57,889 bases of DNA from Hyphomicrobiales bacterium (GCA_019237205.1 JAFAHO010000206.1:1-57889), one strand, 5' to 3'. Counted from the first letter of the stretch, positions 1 through 12,775 are shown. Translations and numbers: made by a program. Notes: a model not told the origin generated them from the sequence alone.

Positions 1-104
1 CCCAGCGCCGTTTCAATCGCCACCTCGACGTCCCGCGCCATAATCGTGCCGGTCGCGCGCAGAGCAACGGTTTGCATGGGCGCGTCTTGCATTCGTTCCA
101 ACAT
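1..104 (-). CDS. STAS/SEC14-like (SpoIIAA-like) domain protein, N-terminal part only
   Basis: This reading frame runs off the left edge, so only about 34 N-terminal residues are visible. The ATG at 104 has an AGGAGGGA ribosome site just upstream on the minus strand. The visible residues include VALRATGTIMARDVEVAIE, which resembles the opening strand and helix of the SpoIIAA-like/STAS-SEC14 family of small alphaproteobacterial proteins. That assignment rests on pattern memory over a very short stretch. The gene is divergent from the MscS gene to its right. Confidence 0.5.
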   Translation of the reverse strand, partial: MLERMQDAPMQTVALRATGTIMARDVEVAIETAL

Positions 105-264
105 CGGGTCATTCCCTCCTTGCGCCTGATTTTGCTCCGGCCTGATGACTTTCGGCTGCGCTTTTCATAGCAGATTGCTGCGCGCTTTCGAGCCGAATGA
201 GAAAAGACCCGGGCCTTTTCGCTCTGGATTTGCCCGCGATCGCCAAGCTGTGGGACAAAACGTC

Positions 265-1119
265 ATGACAGCCGTCCCGACGTTTCTCAATAGGGTCTCC
301 GAGCTCGCATGGGCAATCGCGGAGACGCTCGTGCCGAGACTCATTATTGCCGTCATCATCCTCGTTGCAGGAGCGCTAGTCGCGCAATGGGCGGCGCGCG
401 CGGTCGGCGCCGCGATGTCGGACACGGGCAGGATCGACGAGACGGCGCGTCCTGCGCTGGCTTCGGCGGCCCGCTACAGCGTGCTGATCGTCACCTTCGT
501 AGTGGCGCTGAGCCAGATAGGCGTTCAGACCGCCTCTCTTCTCGCCGCGCTCGGCGCTGCGGGTCTGGCGATCGGATTGGCGCTCCAGGGCACGCTCGCC
601 AACATCGCCGCCGGCATCATGTTGCTCTGGCTCAGGCCTTTCCGGGTCGGCGACTACATCGAGATCGTTAGCGGCACGCCGTTCGCAGGCACGGTAAAAG
701 AGATCGGGCTCTTCGCATGCCTGCTCGAGACCTACGACGGCCTCTTCGTGTTTGCGCCCAACTCCTCCATCTGGACGTTTCCGCTGCGGAACCACTCCCG
801 CAACACCGGTAGGCTCGTTAGCTTCAACGTCGGCTTCGCTCCCAGCGTCGACATGGACCGCGCGAAAGCGATTCTTCTGAAGGCGATCGGCGAACACCCG
901 GGCGTGCGTACGGGTCCGCCGCCAGAAGTGTTCATTGACAACGTCAACGCCGGAGCGCCGCTCGCGACCTGCCGTCTCTGGGCGGCGCACGAAGGGATCG
1001 GCACGGTCCAGCGCACGATGCTCGACGCCGCGCGGCGGGCGCTGGAAGCCGCCGACCTGCCGCCAACGCAGTTGATTCGGACCGTGCCTGCGGATACCGA
1101 TCCGTCACGTTTGTTGTGA
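265..1119 (+). CDS. Small-conductance mechanosensitive channel (MscS family)
   Basis: A 284-residue inner-membrane channel expected to gate on membrane tension and release solutes during osmotic downshock. Hydrophobic segments lie near residues 22-42 and 70-90. The pore-lining third helix is the Ala/Gly-rich run ASLLAALGAAGLAIGLALQG, followed by the beta-domain signature around LRPFRVGDYIEI. The C-terminal alpha/beta domain is short and there is no extra N-terminal membrane block, so this is a minimal MscS-like protein. The frame is open from 145, but the ATG at 265 is preferred because the extra 40 residues are Arg-rich and unlike the family. It ends 10 bases before the converging thioesterase gene. 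Confidence 0.9.
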   Translation: MTAVPTFLNRVSELAWAIAETLVPRLIIAVIILVAGALVAQWAARAVGAAMSDTGRIDETARPALASAARYSVLIVTFVVALSQIGVQTASLLAALGAAGLAIGLALQGTLANIAAGIMLLWLRPFRVGDYIEIVSGTPFAGTVKEIGLFACLLETYDGLFVFAPNSSIWTFPLRNHSRNTGRLVSFNVGFAPSVDMDRAKAILLKAIGEHPGVRTGPPPEVFIDNVNAGAPLATCRLWAAHEGIGTVQRTMLDAARRALEAADLPPTQLIRTVPADTDPSRLL

Positions 1120-1128
1120 TCGCGCCCT

Positions 1129-1524
1129 TCAGACGCCGAAGCGCTTGACGAAGCTCTCCAGATTGACCGCGCCCCGCCGGTGCGTGCCCTCGCCGATCTT
1201 GAGCTCGCCATCATGCGCCTCAACGGCGAAGAGCACGCTGCGGCCCTCGACCTCAAGGACGCGCGCGGTCGCCACAACCGTCCGGCCGATGGGCGTCGGC
1301 GCAAGATGGCGGACATTGACCTCCGCCCCGACCGTCACCCAGCCCGGCGGCAGATGGCCCCTCACCGCCGACCCGGAGGCGACTTCCATCAGCATGATCA
1401 TCATCGGCGTGGCGTAGACGGGAGGCATTCCCTCGACATGGGCGCCGACGGTCAAGTCCCGCGTCACAACGGCCTCGGCGCGGCCGATCATCCCGGCCTG
1501 GACGTCCTTCAAGGGCTCCGTCAT
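1129..1524 (-). CDS. Hotdog-fold thioesterase (fluoroacetyl-CoA thioesterase-like)
   Basis: A 131-residue single hotdog domain beginning MTEPLKDVQAGM. The pattern VYATPMMIMLMEVAS followed by a strand ending GRTVVATARVLEVEG matches small acyl-CoA thioesterases of the FlK type. The ORF is open further upstream, but that extension would lie inside the end of ctaE. The ATG at 1524 lies 8 bases after the ctaE stop, so it is probably the last gene of the oxidase operon. The substrate is unknown, and the link to cytochrome oxidase may be only co-transcription. Confidence 0.8.
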   Translation of the reverse strand: MTEPLKDVQAGMIGRAEAVVTRDLTVGAHVEGMPPVYATPMMIMLMEVASGSAVRGHLPPGWVTVGAEVNVRHLAPTPIGRTVVATARVLEVEGRSVLFAVEAHDGELKIGEGTHRRGAVNLESFVKRFGV

Positions 1525-1532
1525 CCGGGCCT

Positions 1533-2408
1533 TCAGCCGCCGCCGACCGCGCCTTCGATCGACGCGCCCCACGAGCCCCAGATGTAGATGCAGCTGAAGA
1601 GGAAAATCCAGACGACGTCGACGAAATGCCAGTACCAGGCTGCGAACTGGAAACCGGAGTGCTGGCGCGGCGTGAACTGGCCGGCCCAGGCCCGCGCGAG
1701 GCAGACGAATAGGAAAATGACGCCGATGATAACGTGGGCGCCGTGAAAACCGGTCGCCATGAAGAAGGTCGCACCGTAAATCGAGTTCTTGAAGGCGAAC
1801 GGCGCGTGAATATACTCATAGGCTTGGGTGATGACGAAGAGCACGCCGAGGCCGATCCCGAGCGCGAGAAAATTCTTGAACCCCTGACGGTCTCCCTCCC
1901 TGAGGTTGTCGTGGGCGACGTTGACCGCAAAGCTCGAGGTGACGAGCACGAAAGTGTTCATGAGCGGCAGTCTCAGGGGATCGAGCACCTCGACTCCCTT
2001 CGGCGGCCAGATCCCGCCGGAGAAGTCGTAGCGGCCGTAGACCTCCGTATCGCCCGCGCCGATTGAGGACCAAAAGAACGCCCAAAACCAGGCGACAAAG
2101 AACATCACCTCGGAGGCGATGAAGAGAAGCATCCCGAGCGCCAGGCCGTGACGGACGACCGGATTGTGGTAGCCGCCCTCCGCTTCGAGGATCACATCGC
2201 GCCACCAACCGGCCATGGTGAACAGGATCCCGGCGATGCCGATCAGGAGCAACCCCGCGCCCGGCCGGAACCCCGCAATCGCAAGATCCTTCATAAACAC
2301 GATAAGGCCGACCGCCGTGAGGAAGGCGAAGCCCGCCCCCACGATCGGCCAGGGACTCGGCTCAACGAGATGGAACCCTTGCCGGACCGGCATCGCGGCG
2401 TCAGTCAT
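1533..2408 (-). CDS. ctaE: Cytochrome c oxidase subunit III
   Basis: A 291-residue membrane protein with the seven-helix pattern of COX3, the structural subunit of the aa3-type terminal oxidase. Family marks are ASEVMFFVAWFWAFFWSS, with the conserved Glu in the third helix, GATFFMATGFHGAHVIIG and the C-terminal WYWHFVDVVWI. The start at 2408 is preceded by AAGGAGTGAGCC. It follows ctaG by 29 bases in a ctaC-ctaD-ctaG-ctaE order, all leftward. Length and motifs are normal for proteobacterial subunit III. Confidence 0.97.
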   Translation of the reverse strand: MTDAAMPVRQGFHLVEPSPWPIVGAGFAFLTAVGLIVFMKDLAIAGFRPGAGLLLIGIAGILFTMAGWWRDVILEAEGGYHNPVVRHGLALGMLLFIASEVMFFVAWFWAFFWSSIGAGDTEVYGRYDFSGGIWPPKGVEVLDPLRLPLMNTFVLVTSSFAVNVAHDNLREGDRQGFKNFLALGIGLGVLFVITQAYEYIHAPFAFKNSIYGATFFMATGFHGAHVIIGVIFLFVCLARAWAGQFTPRQHSGFQFAAWYWHFVDVVWIFLFSCIYIWGSWGASIEGAVGGG

Positions 2409-2437
2409 GGCTCACTCCTTGATTGTCCGGCTATGGA

Positions 2438-3031
2438 TCATCCTGCCGGGCGGACGGGCGCCGGCGGGCTTGTGACGGTATTTTGCGGCTGGGGCGCCGC
2501 AAAAAGCGTGTAGGACAGCGTGATCGAATCGACCCTCGCCATCGATTCGTCCGTCTCGAGTTTCGGATCGAGAAAGAACACAACCGGCCATTCCGCGCTC
2601 TCATGCGGCCCCAGATGCTGCTCGGTGAAACAGAAGCACTGAATCTTGTCGAACCAGGCGCCGGAGACCTCCGGCGTCACGTTGAAGACCGCATTGGCGG
2701 CGGTCGGCTTGTCGCTGAGGTTGCGGACGCGAAAGAAAACGGTCGCGGTTCGCCCCGTACGCACGACGACCGCGTCGGTTTCCGGCTCGAAGCTCCAGGC
2801 GAGCCCCGGCGCGACGTTGGCGTCAAAGCCCACCCGCAATGTCCGCCGCCCCTGGGAACCGGCTTTAGATTGCGCGACTTGCGGCGTGCCTTCGTATCCG
2901 GTCGCGCGGCAGAACGCCGCGTAGAAAGGCACGGCCGCATAGGTGAGGCCGATCATCGCCAGCACGAGCGCCGCGCCGCCCAGGGCCAAACGCCCGTTGC
3001 GCCGAGCCGTCTCGTCCCCGGAAGCGCTCAT
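2438..3031 (-). CDS. ctaG: Cytochrome c oxidase assembly protein CtaG (Cox11), CuB insertion
   Basis: A 197-residue protein of the Cox11 family, which delivers copper to the CuB site of subunit I. One N-terminal membrane anchor (residues about 14-34) is followed by a periplasmic domain with the copper-binding CFCF motif in [16 protein letters not shown]. The ATG at 3031 overlaps the ctaD stop as ATGA, indicating translational coupling. A longer upstream frame exists inside ctaD but is not protein-like. In most relatives ctaB and a small gene lie between ctaD and ctaG; neither is present here. Confidence 0.96.
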   Translation of the reverse strand: MSASGDETARRNGRLALGGAALVLAMIGLTYAAVPFYAAFCRATGYEGTPQVAQSKAGSQGRRTLRVGFDANVAPGLAWSFEPETDAVVVRTGRTATVFFRVRNLSDKPTAANAVFNVTPEVSGAWFDKIQCFCFTEQHLGPHESAEWPVVFFLDPKLETDESMARVDSITLSYTLFAAPQPQNTVTSPPAPVRPAG

Positions 3032-4755
3032 GCGGCGCTCCCGTGCCCCGCGACGATTTCCTCCGCTCCGTGCTCGTCGTAGCCCGGAATATGCGGGGGC
3101 GTGAGAAACTGGTGGAATGGCGGCGGTGACGAGAGCGTCCATTCGAGCGTCGTCGCGCCAGGGCCCCAGGGATTGTTCCCCGCGGCGCGCTTGGCGGCGA
3201 ACGCCTCATAGATGACGTAGAGGAAAACGAGCGTGCCCACCCCCGAAACATAGGCCCCGATCGACGACACGAAGTTCCATAGCCAGTAGGCGTCGGTGTA
3301 GTCGACGACCCGGCGCGGCATGCCAGCGAAGCCGAGGAAGTGTTGGGGGAAGAACGTCAGATTGATGCCGACGAACGTCAGCCAGAAATGCCATTTCGCC
3401 TTGAGCTCATCGTACATATAACCGGTCATCTTCGGGAACCAGTAGTAGAAGCCGGCGAAGATCGAGAAGACGGCCCCGAGCGACATCGTGTAGTGGAAAT
3501 GCGCAACGACGTAATAGGTGTCGTGGACATAGCGGTCGATCGCCGCGTTGGCGAGCACGACCCCGGTGACGCCGCCGACGGTGAAGACGAAGATGAAGCC
3601 GATCGCCCACAACATCGGCGGACGAAGCGAGAGCGACCCGCCCCACATTGTGGCGATCCATGAGAACACCTTCACGCCCGTAGGCACCGCGATCACCATG
3701 GTGGCGAGCACATAGTAGCGCTGCGCGTCGAGCGACATGCCGGTGGTGAACATGTGGTGCGCCCAGACGACGAAGCCGAGCAGTGCGATCGCGAGCATTG
3801 CGTAGACCATGCCGACATAGCCGAACACTGGCTTCTTGGCGAAGGTCGCGACTATCTGGCTGACTATGCCGAACCCTGGAATGATGAGAATGTAGACTTC
3901 GGGGTGACCGAAGAACCAGAAGAGATGCTGGAAGAGAATTGGGTCGCCGCCGCCCGAAGGCTCAAAAAAGGTAGTGTGGAAATTGCGGTCCGTCAGCAGC
4001 ATCGTCAGCGCGCCGGCCAGAACCGGCAGCGCGAGCAACAGTAGAAACGCGGTCACCAGCACCGACCAGACGAACAGCGGCATTCGGAACATCGTCATGC
4101 CGGGCGCGCGCATGTTGAAGATCGTGGCGATGAAATTGATCGCGCCGAGAATCGAGGAGGCGCCGGCCAGATGCATCGAGAGAATCACGAAATCGACCGC
4201 CGGACCCGGCGAGCCGGCGTTGGAGGAGAAGGGCGGATAGAGGACCCAGCCGCCGCCGAAGCCCCTCATCCCGGGCGATCCCTCGACGAACAGGGATGAC
4301 ATCAGGAGCAGGAACGAGGCCGCCAACACCCAGAACGATAGGTTGTTCATCCGCGGGAACGCCATGTCCGGCGCGCCGATCAGGAGCGGCACCATCCAGT
4401 TGCCGAAGCCGCCCATCATCGCCGGCATGACCATGAAAAAGATCATGACGAGCGCGTGGCTGCTAAAGAAGACGTTGTAGAGGTTCTTGCCCGCATCAGC
4501 CGATCCGTCGCCGTTCAGGATCGCCGAGAGCACCGGAAAGACATGGGCTCCCGGGAACATCAGCTCCGCCCGGATCGCGATCGAGAGCAGCATGCCGAGC
4601 ATGCCGGCGCAAATCGCGAAAACGAGATAGAGCGTGCCGATGTCCTTATGATTGGTCGAGTACGCGTACCGGCGCCAGCCGGTCGGATGGTCATGGGCGT
4701 CGTGGTCGTCATGGCCATGCGCTTCCGCATGGGTGAAATCTCTGACTGACGTCAT
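3028..4755 (-). CDS. ctaD: Cytochrome c oxidase subunit I (aa3-type)
   Basis: A 575-residue, twelve-helix heme-copper oxidase subunit holding heme a and the a3/CuB centre. Residues include the cross-linked His-Tyr motif HPEVY (H284, E286, Y288), the CuB histidines in WAHHMFTTG and the heme ligands in [12 protein letters not shown]. The Glu in HPEVY marks an A1-type oxidase with a D-pathway. The N-terminus is His/Asp-rich ([11 protein letters not shown]), which is common in alphaproteobacteria. It lies 45 bases downstream of ctaC and overlaps ctaG by four bases. Confidence 0.98.
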   Translation of the reverse strand: MTSVRDFTHAEAHGHDDHDAHDHPTGWRRYAYSTNHKDIGTLYLVFAICAGMLGMLLSIAIRAELMFPGAHVFPVLSAILNGDGSADAGKNLYNVFFSSHALVMIFFMVMPAMMGGFGNWMVPLLIGAPDMAFPRMNNLSFWVLAASFLLLMSSLFVEGSPGMRGFGGGWVLYPPFSSNAGSPGPAVDFVILSMHLAGASSILGAINFIATIFNMRAPGMTMFRMPLFVWSVLVTAFLLLLALPVLAGALTMLLTDRNFHTTFFEPSGGGDPILFQHLFWFFGHPEVYILIIPGFGIVSQIVATFAKKPVFGYVGMVYAMLAIALLGFVVWAHHMFTTGMSLDAQRYYVLATMVIAVPTGVKVFSWIATMWGGSLSLRPPMLWAIGFIFVFTVGGVTGVVLANAAIDRYVHDTYYVVAHFHYTMSLGAVFSIFAGFYYWFPKMTGYMYDELKAKWHFWLTFVGINLTFFPQHFLGFAGMPRRVVDYTDAYWLWNFVSSIGAYVSGVGTLVFLYVIYEAFAAKRAAGNNPWGPGATTLEWTLSSPPPFHQFLTPPHIPGYDEHGAEEIVAGHGSAA

Positions 4756-4800
4756 GCTGTCGGCTCCAAAACCTGTTTCGTTTCGACGGCGATCGCGCCG

Positions 4801-5655
4801 TCAGGGTCTGACAAGAGATGTCTGCGCGACGTCCACGCCGTCGGCCCCGGCGAACTGCTTCTTCGCTCCCTCGAGCCACGCCTGATAGGCGTCCTGGCTA
4901 ACGACATGGATCTCGACTGGCATGAAGGCGTGGTCGATTCCGCAGATATTGGAGCATTGCCCGTAAAAGACGCCTTCGTGGTCGGCCTTGAACCAGGCCT
5001 TGTTCAGGCGCCCCGGGATAGCGTCGATCTTGACGCCGAACGAGGGGATGGAGAACGAGTGGATCACGTCCTGCGAGACCACGTCGAGTTCAACGATCTT
5101 CCCGACGGGGACATAGGCCGCATTGTCGACGGACAGAAGGCGGATGTCGCCGGGCTTGAGATCCTTGTCCTCTTTGACGAGGGAATCGAACGAGAAGCCG
5201 CCGTCGGACTTCGGGTAACCGTAGTTCCAGTGCCATTGGGAGGCGGTCACCTTCAGGGTCATGTCCGGCGCGGGGATGATCAGCTGCTGCGCCAGAAGAC
5301 GGAATGAAGGAACGGCGATCACGACGAGAACGAGCGCCGGCAGGACGGTCCAGGCGATTTCGAGTGGGGTGTTATGCGCGTTTCTCGAGGCGACCGGATT
5401 GGCCTGCTCATTGAAGCGGTAGACGACATAGGCCAGGAGCGCCAGGACCAAGAGCGAAATGGCGATCGTGATCGGCAGAAGAATGGCGTTGTGAAACCAT
5501 TCGATGTCGGACTGAACGATCGTGTTTGCCGGCAGGAATCCGATCTGGCCGGATACAGGAGCGCCGAGGATGGCCTCAGCCCTCGCCGCGCTGACGATCG
5601 CGCCCGAGCCGAGCGCGGCAACGCCCGCCCGGGTCGCAAACAGCCATCCCCCCAT
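4801..5655 (-). CDS. ctaC: Cytochrome c oxidase subunit II
   Basis: A 284-residue CuA subunit: signal/anchor region, two membrane helices (roughly residues 55-80 and 95-120) and a cupredoxin domain. CuA ligands are C234, C238, H242 and M245 within GQCSNICGIDHAFMP. The residue between the cysteines, usually Glu, is Asn (N236). WHWNYGYP is the conserved aromatic patch for electron entry. The start at 5655 has GGAGG nine bases upstream. An open extension to 5877 is Arg-rich and rejected. It is the first gene of the oxidase operon. Confidence 0.96.
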   Translation of the reverse strand: MGGWLFATRAGVAALGSGAIVSAARAEAILGAPVSGQIGFLPANTIVQSDIEWFHNAILLPITIAISLLVLALLAYVVYRFNEQANPVASRNAHNTPLEIAWTVLPALVLVVIAVPSFRLLAQQLIIPAPDMTLKVTASQWHWNYGYPKSDGGFSFDSLVKEDKDLKPGDIRLLSVDNAAYVPVGKIVELDVVSQDVIHSFSIPSFGVKIDAIPGRLNKAWFKADHEGVFYGQCSNICGIDHAFMPVEIHVVSQDAYQAWLEGAKKQFAGADGVDVAQTSLVRP

Positions 5656-5741
5656 CACATCCAGCCTCCGAAAACCACTATCCAAAGCGCCTCGCGCGAT
5701 CCGCCGCAAAGTTTGCGGTTGAGTCCCTAGTTCTACCGACG

Positions 5742-5771
5742 ACAATAGCCCGCGCGGACAAAATTTGACAA
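5742..5771 (-). promoter_or_regulatory. Candidate sigma-70 promoter of the cta operon
   Basis: On the minus strand TTGTCA (5766-5771) and TATTGT (5742-5747) are separated by 18 bases, about 90 bases upstream of ctaC. The match is moderate, and a 30-bp pattern like this arises by chance fairly often. Confidence 0.3.
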
Positions 5772-5929
5772 ACGGAAAATTCGCCTGCTCGATGAACGGA
5801 CTGTCGAGGGCGACGGACAGCTGCGCGGGCGCTTTGCCATCGGCGCCGGCCAAGAGCGCGCGACGGGATGAGTTCATTCATCCGTTTTTTTCCACTTGGC
5901 GCGCCGCCTCAGCGCGCTCAATATCGACG

Positions 5930-5965
5930 GCCACGAGCTTTTATGACGCCACGAGCTTTTATGAC
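5930..5965. repeat. Perfect 18-bp tandem duplication
   Basis: The unit gccacgagcttttatgac occurs twice in direct succession (5930-5947 and 5948-5965), ending 35 bases before the ATG at 6001. It could be a duplicated regulatory element or a replication-slippage product. It is more AT-rich than its surroundings. Confidence 0.9.
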
Positions 5966-6000
5966 ATTGCAAAGAGGCGCTCTGGAACCGGAGTATTGGC

Positions 6001-6645
6001 ATGGCTGACGACGCGGGCGAGGAATTCCGCCGGCCGGTTCCCCTGGCGTTGGTTGGCCTGGCGATTATTGGCTGGGCGCTCGCGGCCTTCCTCTGGTCGC
6101 AGGATGCACAGACCCGCTCCCAGATGACCGATTCACTCAACGCGGCCGAAAAGGCGCGTGAGTCCCTGGCCGCGGACTTGCAAAACTTGCAGAAGCAGGC
6201 TGGAACGGCGGCCGACCTTAAGGCTCAGGCGGGGCAAGCTGAGAAGACGCTGTCAGATGCCGCTGCCGCCCGCGCCTCGGCGCAAAACGAGCTCGCGGAT
6301 CTCACCAAGCAGATCAGCGACGCGAAGCTTGCGATATCCGGGGCGCAGGAAGAAGCGAGCGCCAAGTCACGCGATCTTCAGGCGGTCGATGCCAGACTCA
6401 AGGACGAAAACGACCGCATGGCCGGCGTGCAAAGCCAGGACCAGGCGCTGTCCGCGGAAGCAGTCAGGCTCCAGGGACAGGTTGACGCGGCGCGCGCCGC
6501 TCTTGCCGACGCCCAGAACCAGACGGCCGCCGCCCAGAAACAGCTCGAGACGCTGCAGAACCAGGTCAATGCCGCGGCGGCCGAGCTCAACACGCTTCAA
6601 AGCCAGATCCGCGAGGCCAAGCCGCCCGCCAGCACGACCCCGTAA
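6001..6645 (+). CDS. Membrane-anchored coiled-coil protein of unknown function
   Basis: A 214-residue protein: a short acidic/basic N-terminus, one membrane helix at about residues 15-34 (PLALVGLAIIGWALAAFLW), then an almost uninterrupted Ala/Gln/Lys/Glu-rich coiled coil to about residue 205. The topology suggests an inner-membrane anchor with the coil in the periplasm. No catalytic motif is visible. It stands alone between the cta operon and glgP. Codon use matches its neighbours, so it is likely a real gene, but no function can be assigned. Confidence 0.8.
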   Translation: MADDAGEEFRRPVPLALVGLAIIGWALAAFLWSQDAQTRSQMTDSLNAAEKARESLAADLQNLQKQAGTAADLKAQAGQAEKTLSDAAAARASAQNELADLTKQISDAKLAISGAQEEASAKSRDLQAVDARLKDENDRMAGVQSQDQALSAEAVRLQGQVDAARAALADAQNQTAAAQKQLETLQNQVNAAAAELNTLQSQIREAKPPASTTP

Positions 6646-6765
6646 TCCTTCGACCCGCTTCCGCGGAGCCGGACAAAGGCCGATTGTCGCGGGCGGCAGC
6701 CGTGTTACAAGATGGCGCGGAGGCGAGCGGCGGCGGCCTCGGCCGAAACCGCGGCGGGAGAACCC

Positions 6766-9243
<2,478 letters not shown>

Positions 9244-9264
9244 GCCCGACGACCGGGAGGACAC

Positions 9265-11478
9265 ATGGAGGGTTGGCGGGCGCGAGACGCCGACGTCGCC
9301 GCAATCCAGGCGGCTCGCTGCGGCGATCCGTTCGCCGTACTCGGTCCGCACCAAACGCCTGACGGTTGGGTCATTCGCGTTTTTGCGCCCGACGCCGTCA
9401 GCGTCCGGGCGATGAGCCTCGACGGCAAGCACATCGCGGAGCTCCCGCGCCGCCGGGGCGACTTCTTCGAAGCGTTGATCCCATCCCTCAAAGAGCGCCC
9501 CGTCTATCGGGTCGAGGTCGAGACGACGTCTGGAACGTCTTCGTCATTGGACCCGTATGCGTTTGGACCGGCTCTCGGTCCGCTCGACGACTACCTCCTG
9601 CGCGAAGGCTCCCATCGCCAGCTCTACCGTCGCCTCGGCGCGCAGCTTACGCAACATGAAGGCGTCGAGGGCGTGCTGTTCGCGCTCTGGGCGCCGAACG
9701 CCTCGCGCGCCTCCGTGGTCGGTGATTTCAACCGCTGGGACGGACGCCGCTGCCAGATGCGCAAGCGCATCGACAGCGGCCTCTGGGAGATCTTCGTCCC
9801 TCACCTCGAGGCCGGAGCCGTCTATAAATACGAGCTCGCTGGTCCTGACGGCGCGCTCCTGCCGCTGAGGGCCGACCCCTTCGGCTTCGAGGCTGAGCTG
9901 CGCCCCTCGACGGCGTCGGTCGTCGCTGATAGCGCCGACTTCACTTGGACGGACGCCGAATACATGGCCAAGCGCGGCCAGGGCGAACCGCGCCGGCAGC
10001 CCATGTGCATCTACGAGGTGCATCTCGGCTCTTGGCGGCGGCACGGGGACGGAACTTTTCTCACCTACGACGAGTTGGCGGATCAACTGATTCCCTACGC
10101 GAGGGACATGGGATACACGCACATCGAGCTCCTGCCTGTCAGCGAGCATCCCCTCGACGAATCCTGGGGCTACCAGCCGATTGGCCTCTTCGCGCCGACG
10201 CGCCGATTCGGCGAGCCCGCCGGCTTTGCCCGTTTCGTCGACCGCGCCCATGCAGCGGGGCTTGGCGTGATCCTGGACTGGGCCCCCGCGCATTTTCCCA
10301 CCGACGCGCACGGCCTTGCGCGCTTCGACGGCACCGCGCTCTACGAGCATGCGGATCCGCGCAAGGGCTTCCATCCTGACTGGAATACCGCGATCTACAA
10401 CTTCGGCCGGCATGAGGTCGCGAATTTTCTCTACTGCAACGCCCTCTACTGGGTCGATCGCTTCCACATCGACGGCCTGCGCGTCGACGCCGTCGCCTCG
10501 ATGCTCTATCTCGACTATTCGCGGCGCGAAGGCGAATGGCTGCCCAACGCCGACGGCAGCAGGGAAAACCGCGAGGCGATCGCCTTTCTGCGCCGGGCTA
10601 ACGAGCTCGTCTATGGCGGCTTTCCGGGCGCTATCACAATTGCTGAGGAATCGACTGCTTTCCCCGGCGTCTCGCGCCCGACGGACCATGGCGGTCTCGG
10701 CTTCGGTTTCAAATGGAACATGGGCTGGATGCACGACACGCTCGATTACATGTCGCTGGATCCGATCTATCGCCGCTGGAGCCACGACAAGATGACGTTT
10801 GGGCTCCTCTATGCGTTCAGCGAGAATTTTGTCCTGCCGATCTCGCACGACGAGGTCGTTCACGGCAAAGGCTCGGTCGTTTCCAAGTTCCCCGGCGACG
10901 AATGGCGCCGCTTCGCTAACGCGCGCGCCTTTTACGGCTTCATGTGGGGCCATCCTGGAAAGAAGCTGCTCTTCATGGGCCAGGACTTCGGGCAGACGAG
11001 CGAATGGAATGCAAGCGAGTCGCTTCCCTGGTGGCTGCTCGACTACTGGCCGCATCAAGGCGTGCAAGCGCTGATCCGCGACCTCAACGAACTTTATCGT
11101 CAGACGCCGGCGCTTTACGCGCGTGATTGCGAGCCGGAAGGCTTCCGCTGGATCGTCGTCAACGACGACACGCAGTCGGTGCTCGCATTCCTGCGACGCG
11201 GCGCGCCAAGCGACCCTCCGGTCGCCGTGGTCTGCAATTTCACACCGGAACCGCGTCTCAACTATCGCCTCGGACTGCCGTACGAAGGCCATTGGCGCGA
11301 GGCCATCAACAGCGACGCGGCTGCCTATGGGGGAACCAACATGGGCAATTTTGGCGGCGTAACCGCGCATGCTCGGTCCTCGCACGGCTTTCCGGCGTCA
11401 GCCACGCTGACCCTGCCGCCGCTCGCGACCTTGTACCTCGCATTCAGCCCGCCCGACGCCGTGGAGGCGGCGACCTGA
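9265..11478 (+). CDS. glgB: 1,4-alpha-glucan branching enzyme
   Basis: A 737-residue GH13 enzyme that makes alpha-1,6 branches. It has the N-terminal CBM48 modules, a TIM barrel and a C-terminal beta domain. Catalytic residues are D408 ([18 protein letters not shown]), E461 ([15 protein letters not shown]) and D529 ([12 protein letters not shown]). These sit exactly three positions after the E. coli D405/E458/D526 triad, so length and register are canonical. The start is preceded by GGGAGGACAC. It lies between glgP and glgC with short gaps, consistent with one transcript. Confidence 0.97.
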   Translation: MEGWRARDADVAAIQAARCGDPFAVLGPHQTPDGWVIRVFAPDAVSVRAMSLDGKHIAELPRRRGDFFEALIPSLKERPVYRVEVETTSGTSSSLDPYAFGPALGPLDDYLLREGSHRQLYRRLGAQLTQHEGVEGVLFALWAPNASRASVVGDFNRWDGRRCQMRKRIDSGLWEIFVPHLEAGAVYKYELAGPDGALLPLRADPFGFEAELRPSTASVVADSADFTWTDAEYMAKRGQGEPRRQPMCIYEVHLGSWRRHGDGTFLTYDELADQLIPYARDMGYTHIELLPVSEHPLDESWGYQPIGLFAPTRRFGEPAGFARFVDRAHAAGLGVILDWAPAHFPTDAHGLARFDGTALYEHADPRKGFHPDWNTAIYNFGRHEVANFLYCNALYWVDRFHIDGLRVDAVASMLYLDYSRREGEWLPNADGSRENREAIAFLRRANELVYGGFPGAITIAEESTAFPGVSRPTDHGGLGFGFKWNMGWMHDTLDYMSLDPIYRRWSHDKMTFGLLYAFSENFVLPISHDEVVHGKGSVVSKFPGDEWRRFANARAFYGFMWGHPGKKLLFMGQDFGQTSEWNASESLPWWLLDYWPHQGVQALIRDLNELYRQTPALYARDCEPEGFRWIVVNDDTQSVLAFLRRGAPSDPPVAVVCNFTPEPRLNYRLGLPYEGHWREAINSDAAAYGGTNMGNFGGVTAHARSSHGFPASATLTLPPLATLYLAFSPPDAVEAAT

Positions 11479-11491
11479 CAAGGAGCCCATA

Positions 11492-12775
11492 ATGGCCAGG
11501 ACCAAGACCGCGAAGGAACTCGGTGTCTCTGCGCCCTACGCGCGCCACGCCATGGCCTATGTCCTCGCGGGCGGGCGCGGCAGCCGCCTTATGGAGCTGA
11601 CCGACCGCCGCGCGAAGCCCGCCGTATATTTTGGCGGGAAATCGCGGATCATCGACTTCGCCCTGTCGAACGCGCTCAATTCCGGCATTCGCCGGATCGC
11701 GGTCGCCACGCAATACAAGGCCCACAGCCTCATCCGTCATCTGCAGCGCGGCTGGAACTTTTTTCGCCCGGAGCGAAACGAGAGCTTCGACATTCTCCCC
11801 GCGTCTCAACGGGTGTCCGAGACGATGTGGTATCTCGGCACCGCCGACGCCGTTTATCAGAACATCGACATCATCGAAGGCTACGGTCCGCTTTTCATCG
11901 TGCTGCTTGCGGGCGACCATGTCTACAAGATGGACTACGAGAAGATGCTGCAGCAGCACGTCGACTCTGGTGCGGACGTAACGGTCGGCTGCCTCGAGGG
12001 TTCGCTCGAGGAAGCGAGAGCCTTCGGCGTCATGCACGTCGACGAAGAGAACAGGATCATTTCCTTCCTCGAGAAGCCCAAGGATCCGCCGCCCATGCCC
12101 GGCAAGCCGGATGTGGCGCTCTGCAGCATGGGCATCTATGTGTTTGAAACGTCCTTCCTCATCGACCTCCTGAAGAGCGACGCGGCGGACGAAAATTCGA
12201 GCCACGATTTCGGCAAAGACATCATCCCTTACCTAGTCAAGAACGGCCTGGCGGTCGCGCACCACTTCTCGCAGTCTTGCGTCACCTCGACAGAGGAGGC
12301 CAAGCACTATTGGCGGGACGTCGGGACCGTCGACGCCTATTGGGCCGCCAATATCGACCTCACCGACGTTGTGCCGGATCTCGATCTTTACGACCGCGCC
12401 TGGCCGATCTGGACCTACGGTGAGATCACGCCTCCGGCCAAGTTCGTCCATGACGTGGACGGCCGGCGCGGCCTTGCGATCTCGTCGCTTCTGTCAGGCG
12501 GCTGCATCGTCTCGGGCGCCGCCATCAGCCGCTCACTCGTCTTTACCGGCGTGCACGTCCATTCGTATTCGACCATCCACGAGGCCGTCATCCTGCCCTA
12601 TGCGAGCATCGGGCGGAACGTGCGCTTGACCAAAGTGGTGATCGACGCCGAAGTGAGCATTCCCGACGGGCTGGTCGTCGGCGAGGACCCGGAGCTTGAC
12701 GCGATCCGGTTCCGGCGCACCGAGGATGGCGTGACCTTGATCACCGGGCCGATGATCGAAAAGCTCACGCAATGA
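11492..12775 (+). CDS. glgC: Glucose-1-phosphate adenylyltransferase
   Basis: A 427-residue ADP-glucose pyrophosphorylase, the committed step of glycogen synthesis. The nucleotide-binding loop is [20 protein letters not shown], followed by [20 protein letters not shown]. The C-terminal left-handed beta-helix begins around [10 protein letters not shown]. In this family activity is controlled by glycolytic intermediates; no allosteric specificity can be read here. A good AAGGAG site precedes the start, and its stop overlaps the glgA start as ATGA. Confidence 0.97.
   Translation: MARTKTAKELGVSAPYARHAMAYVLAGGRGSRLMELTDRRAKPAVYFGGKSRIIDFALSNALNSGIRRIAVATQYKAHSLIRHLQRGWNFFRPERNESFDILPASQRVSETMWYLGTADAVYQNIDIIEGYGPLFIVLLAGDHVYKMDYEKMLQQHVDSGADVTVGCLEGSLEEARAFGVMHVDEENRIISFLEKPKDPPPMPGKPDVALCSMGIYVFETSFLIDLLKSDAADENSSHDFGKDIIPYLVKNGLAVAHHFSQSCVTSTEEAKHYWRDVGTVDAYWAANIDLTDVVPDLDLYDRAWPIWTYGEITPPAKFVHDVDGRRGLAISSLLSGGCIVSGAAISRSLVFTGVHVHSYSTIHEAVILPYASIGRNVRLTKVVIDAEVSIPDGLVVGEDPELDAIRFRRTEDGVTLITGPMIEKLTQ

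Larger units (their letters stand above)
5656..6000. other. Intergenic region between ctaC and the coiled-coil gene
   Basis: This is a divergent promoter region. Apart from the candidate cta promoter and the 18-bp tandem duplication at 5930-5965, no gene-like reading frame was found. The open frames crossing it are extensions of ctaC and shadows. Confidence 0.5.

Noticed and set aside
9544-11385. 613-codon open frame antisense to glgB
   Set aside because: Same GC-bias effect; glgB motifs are intact on the sense strand.
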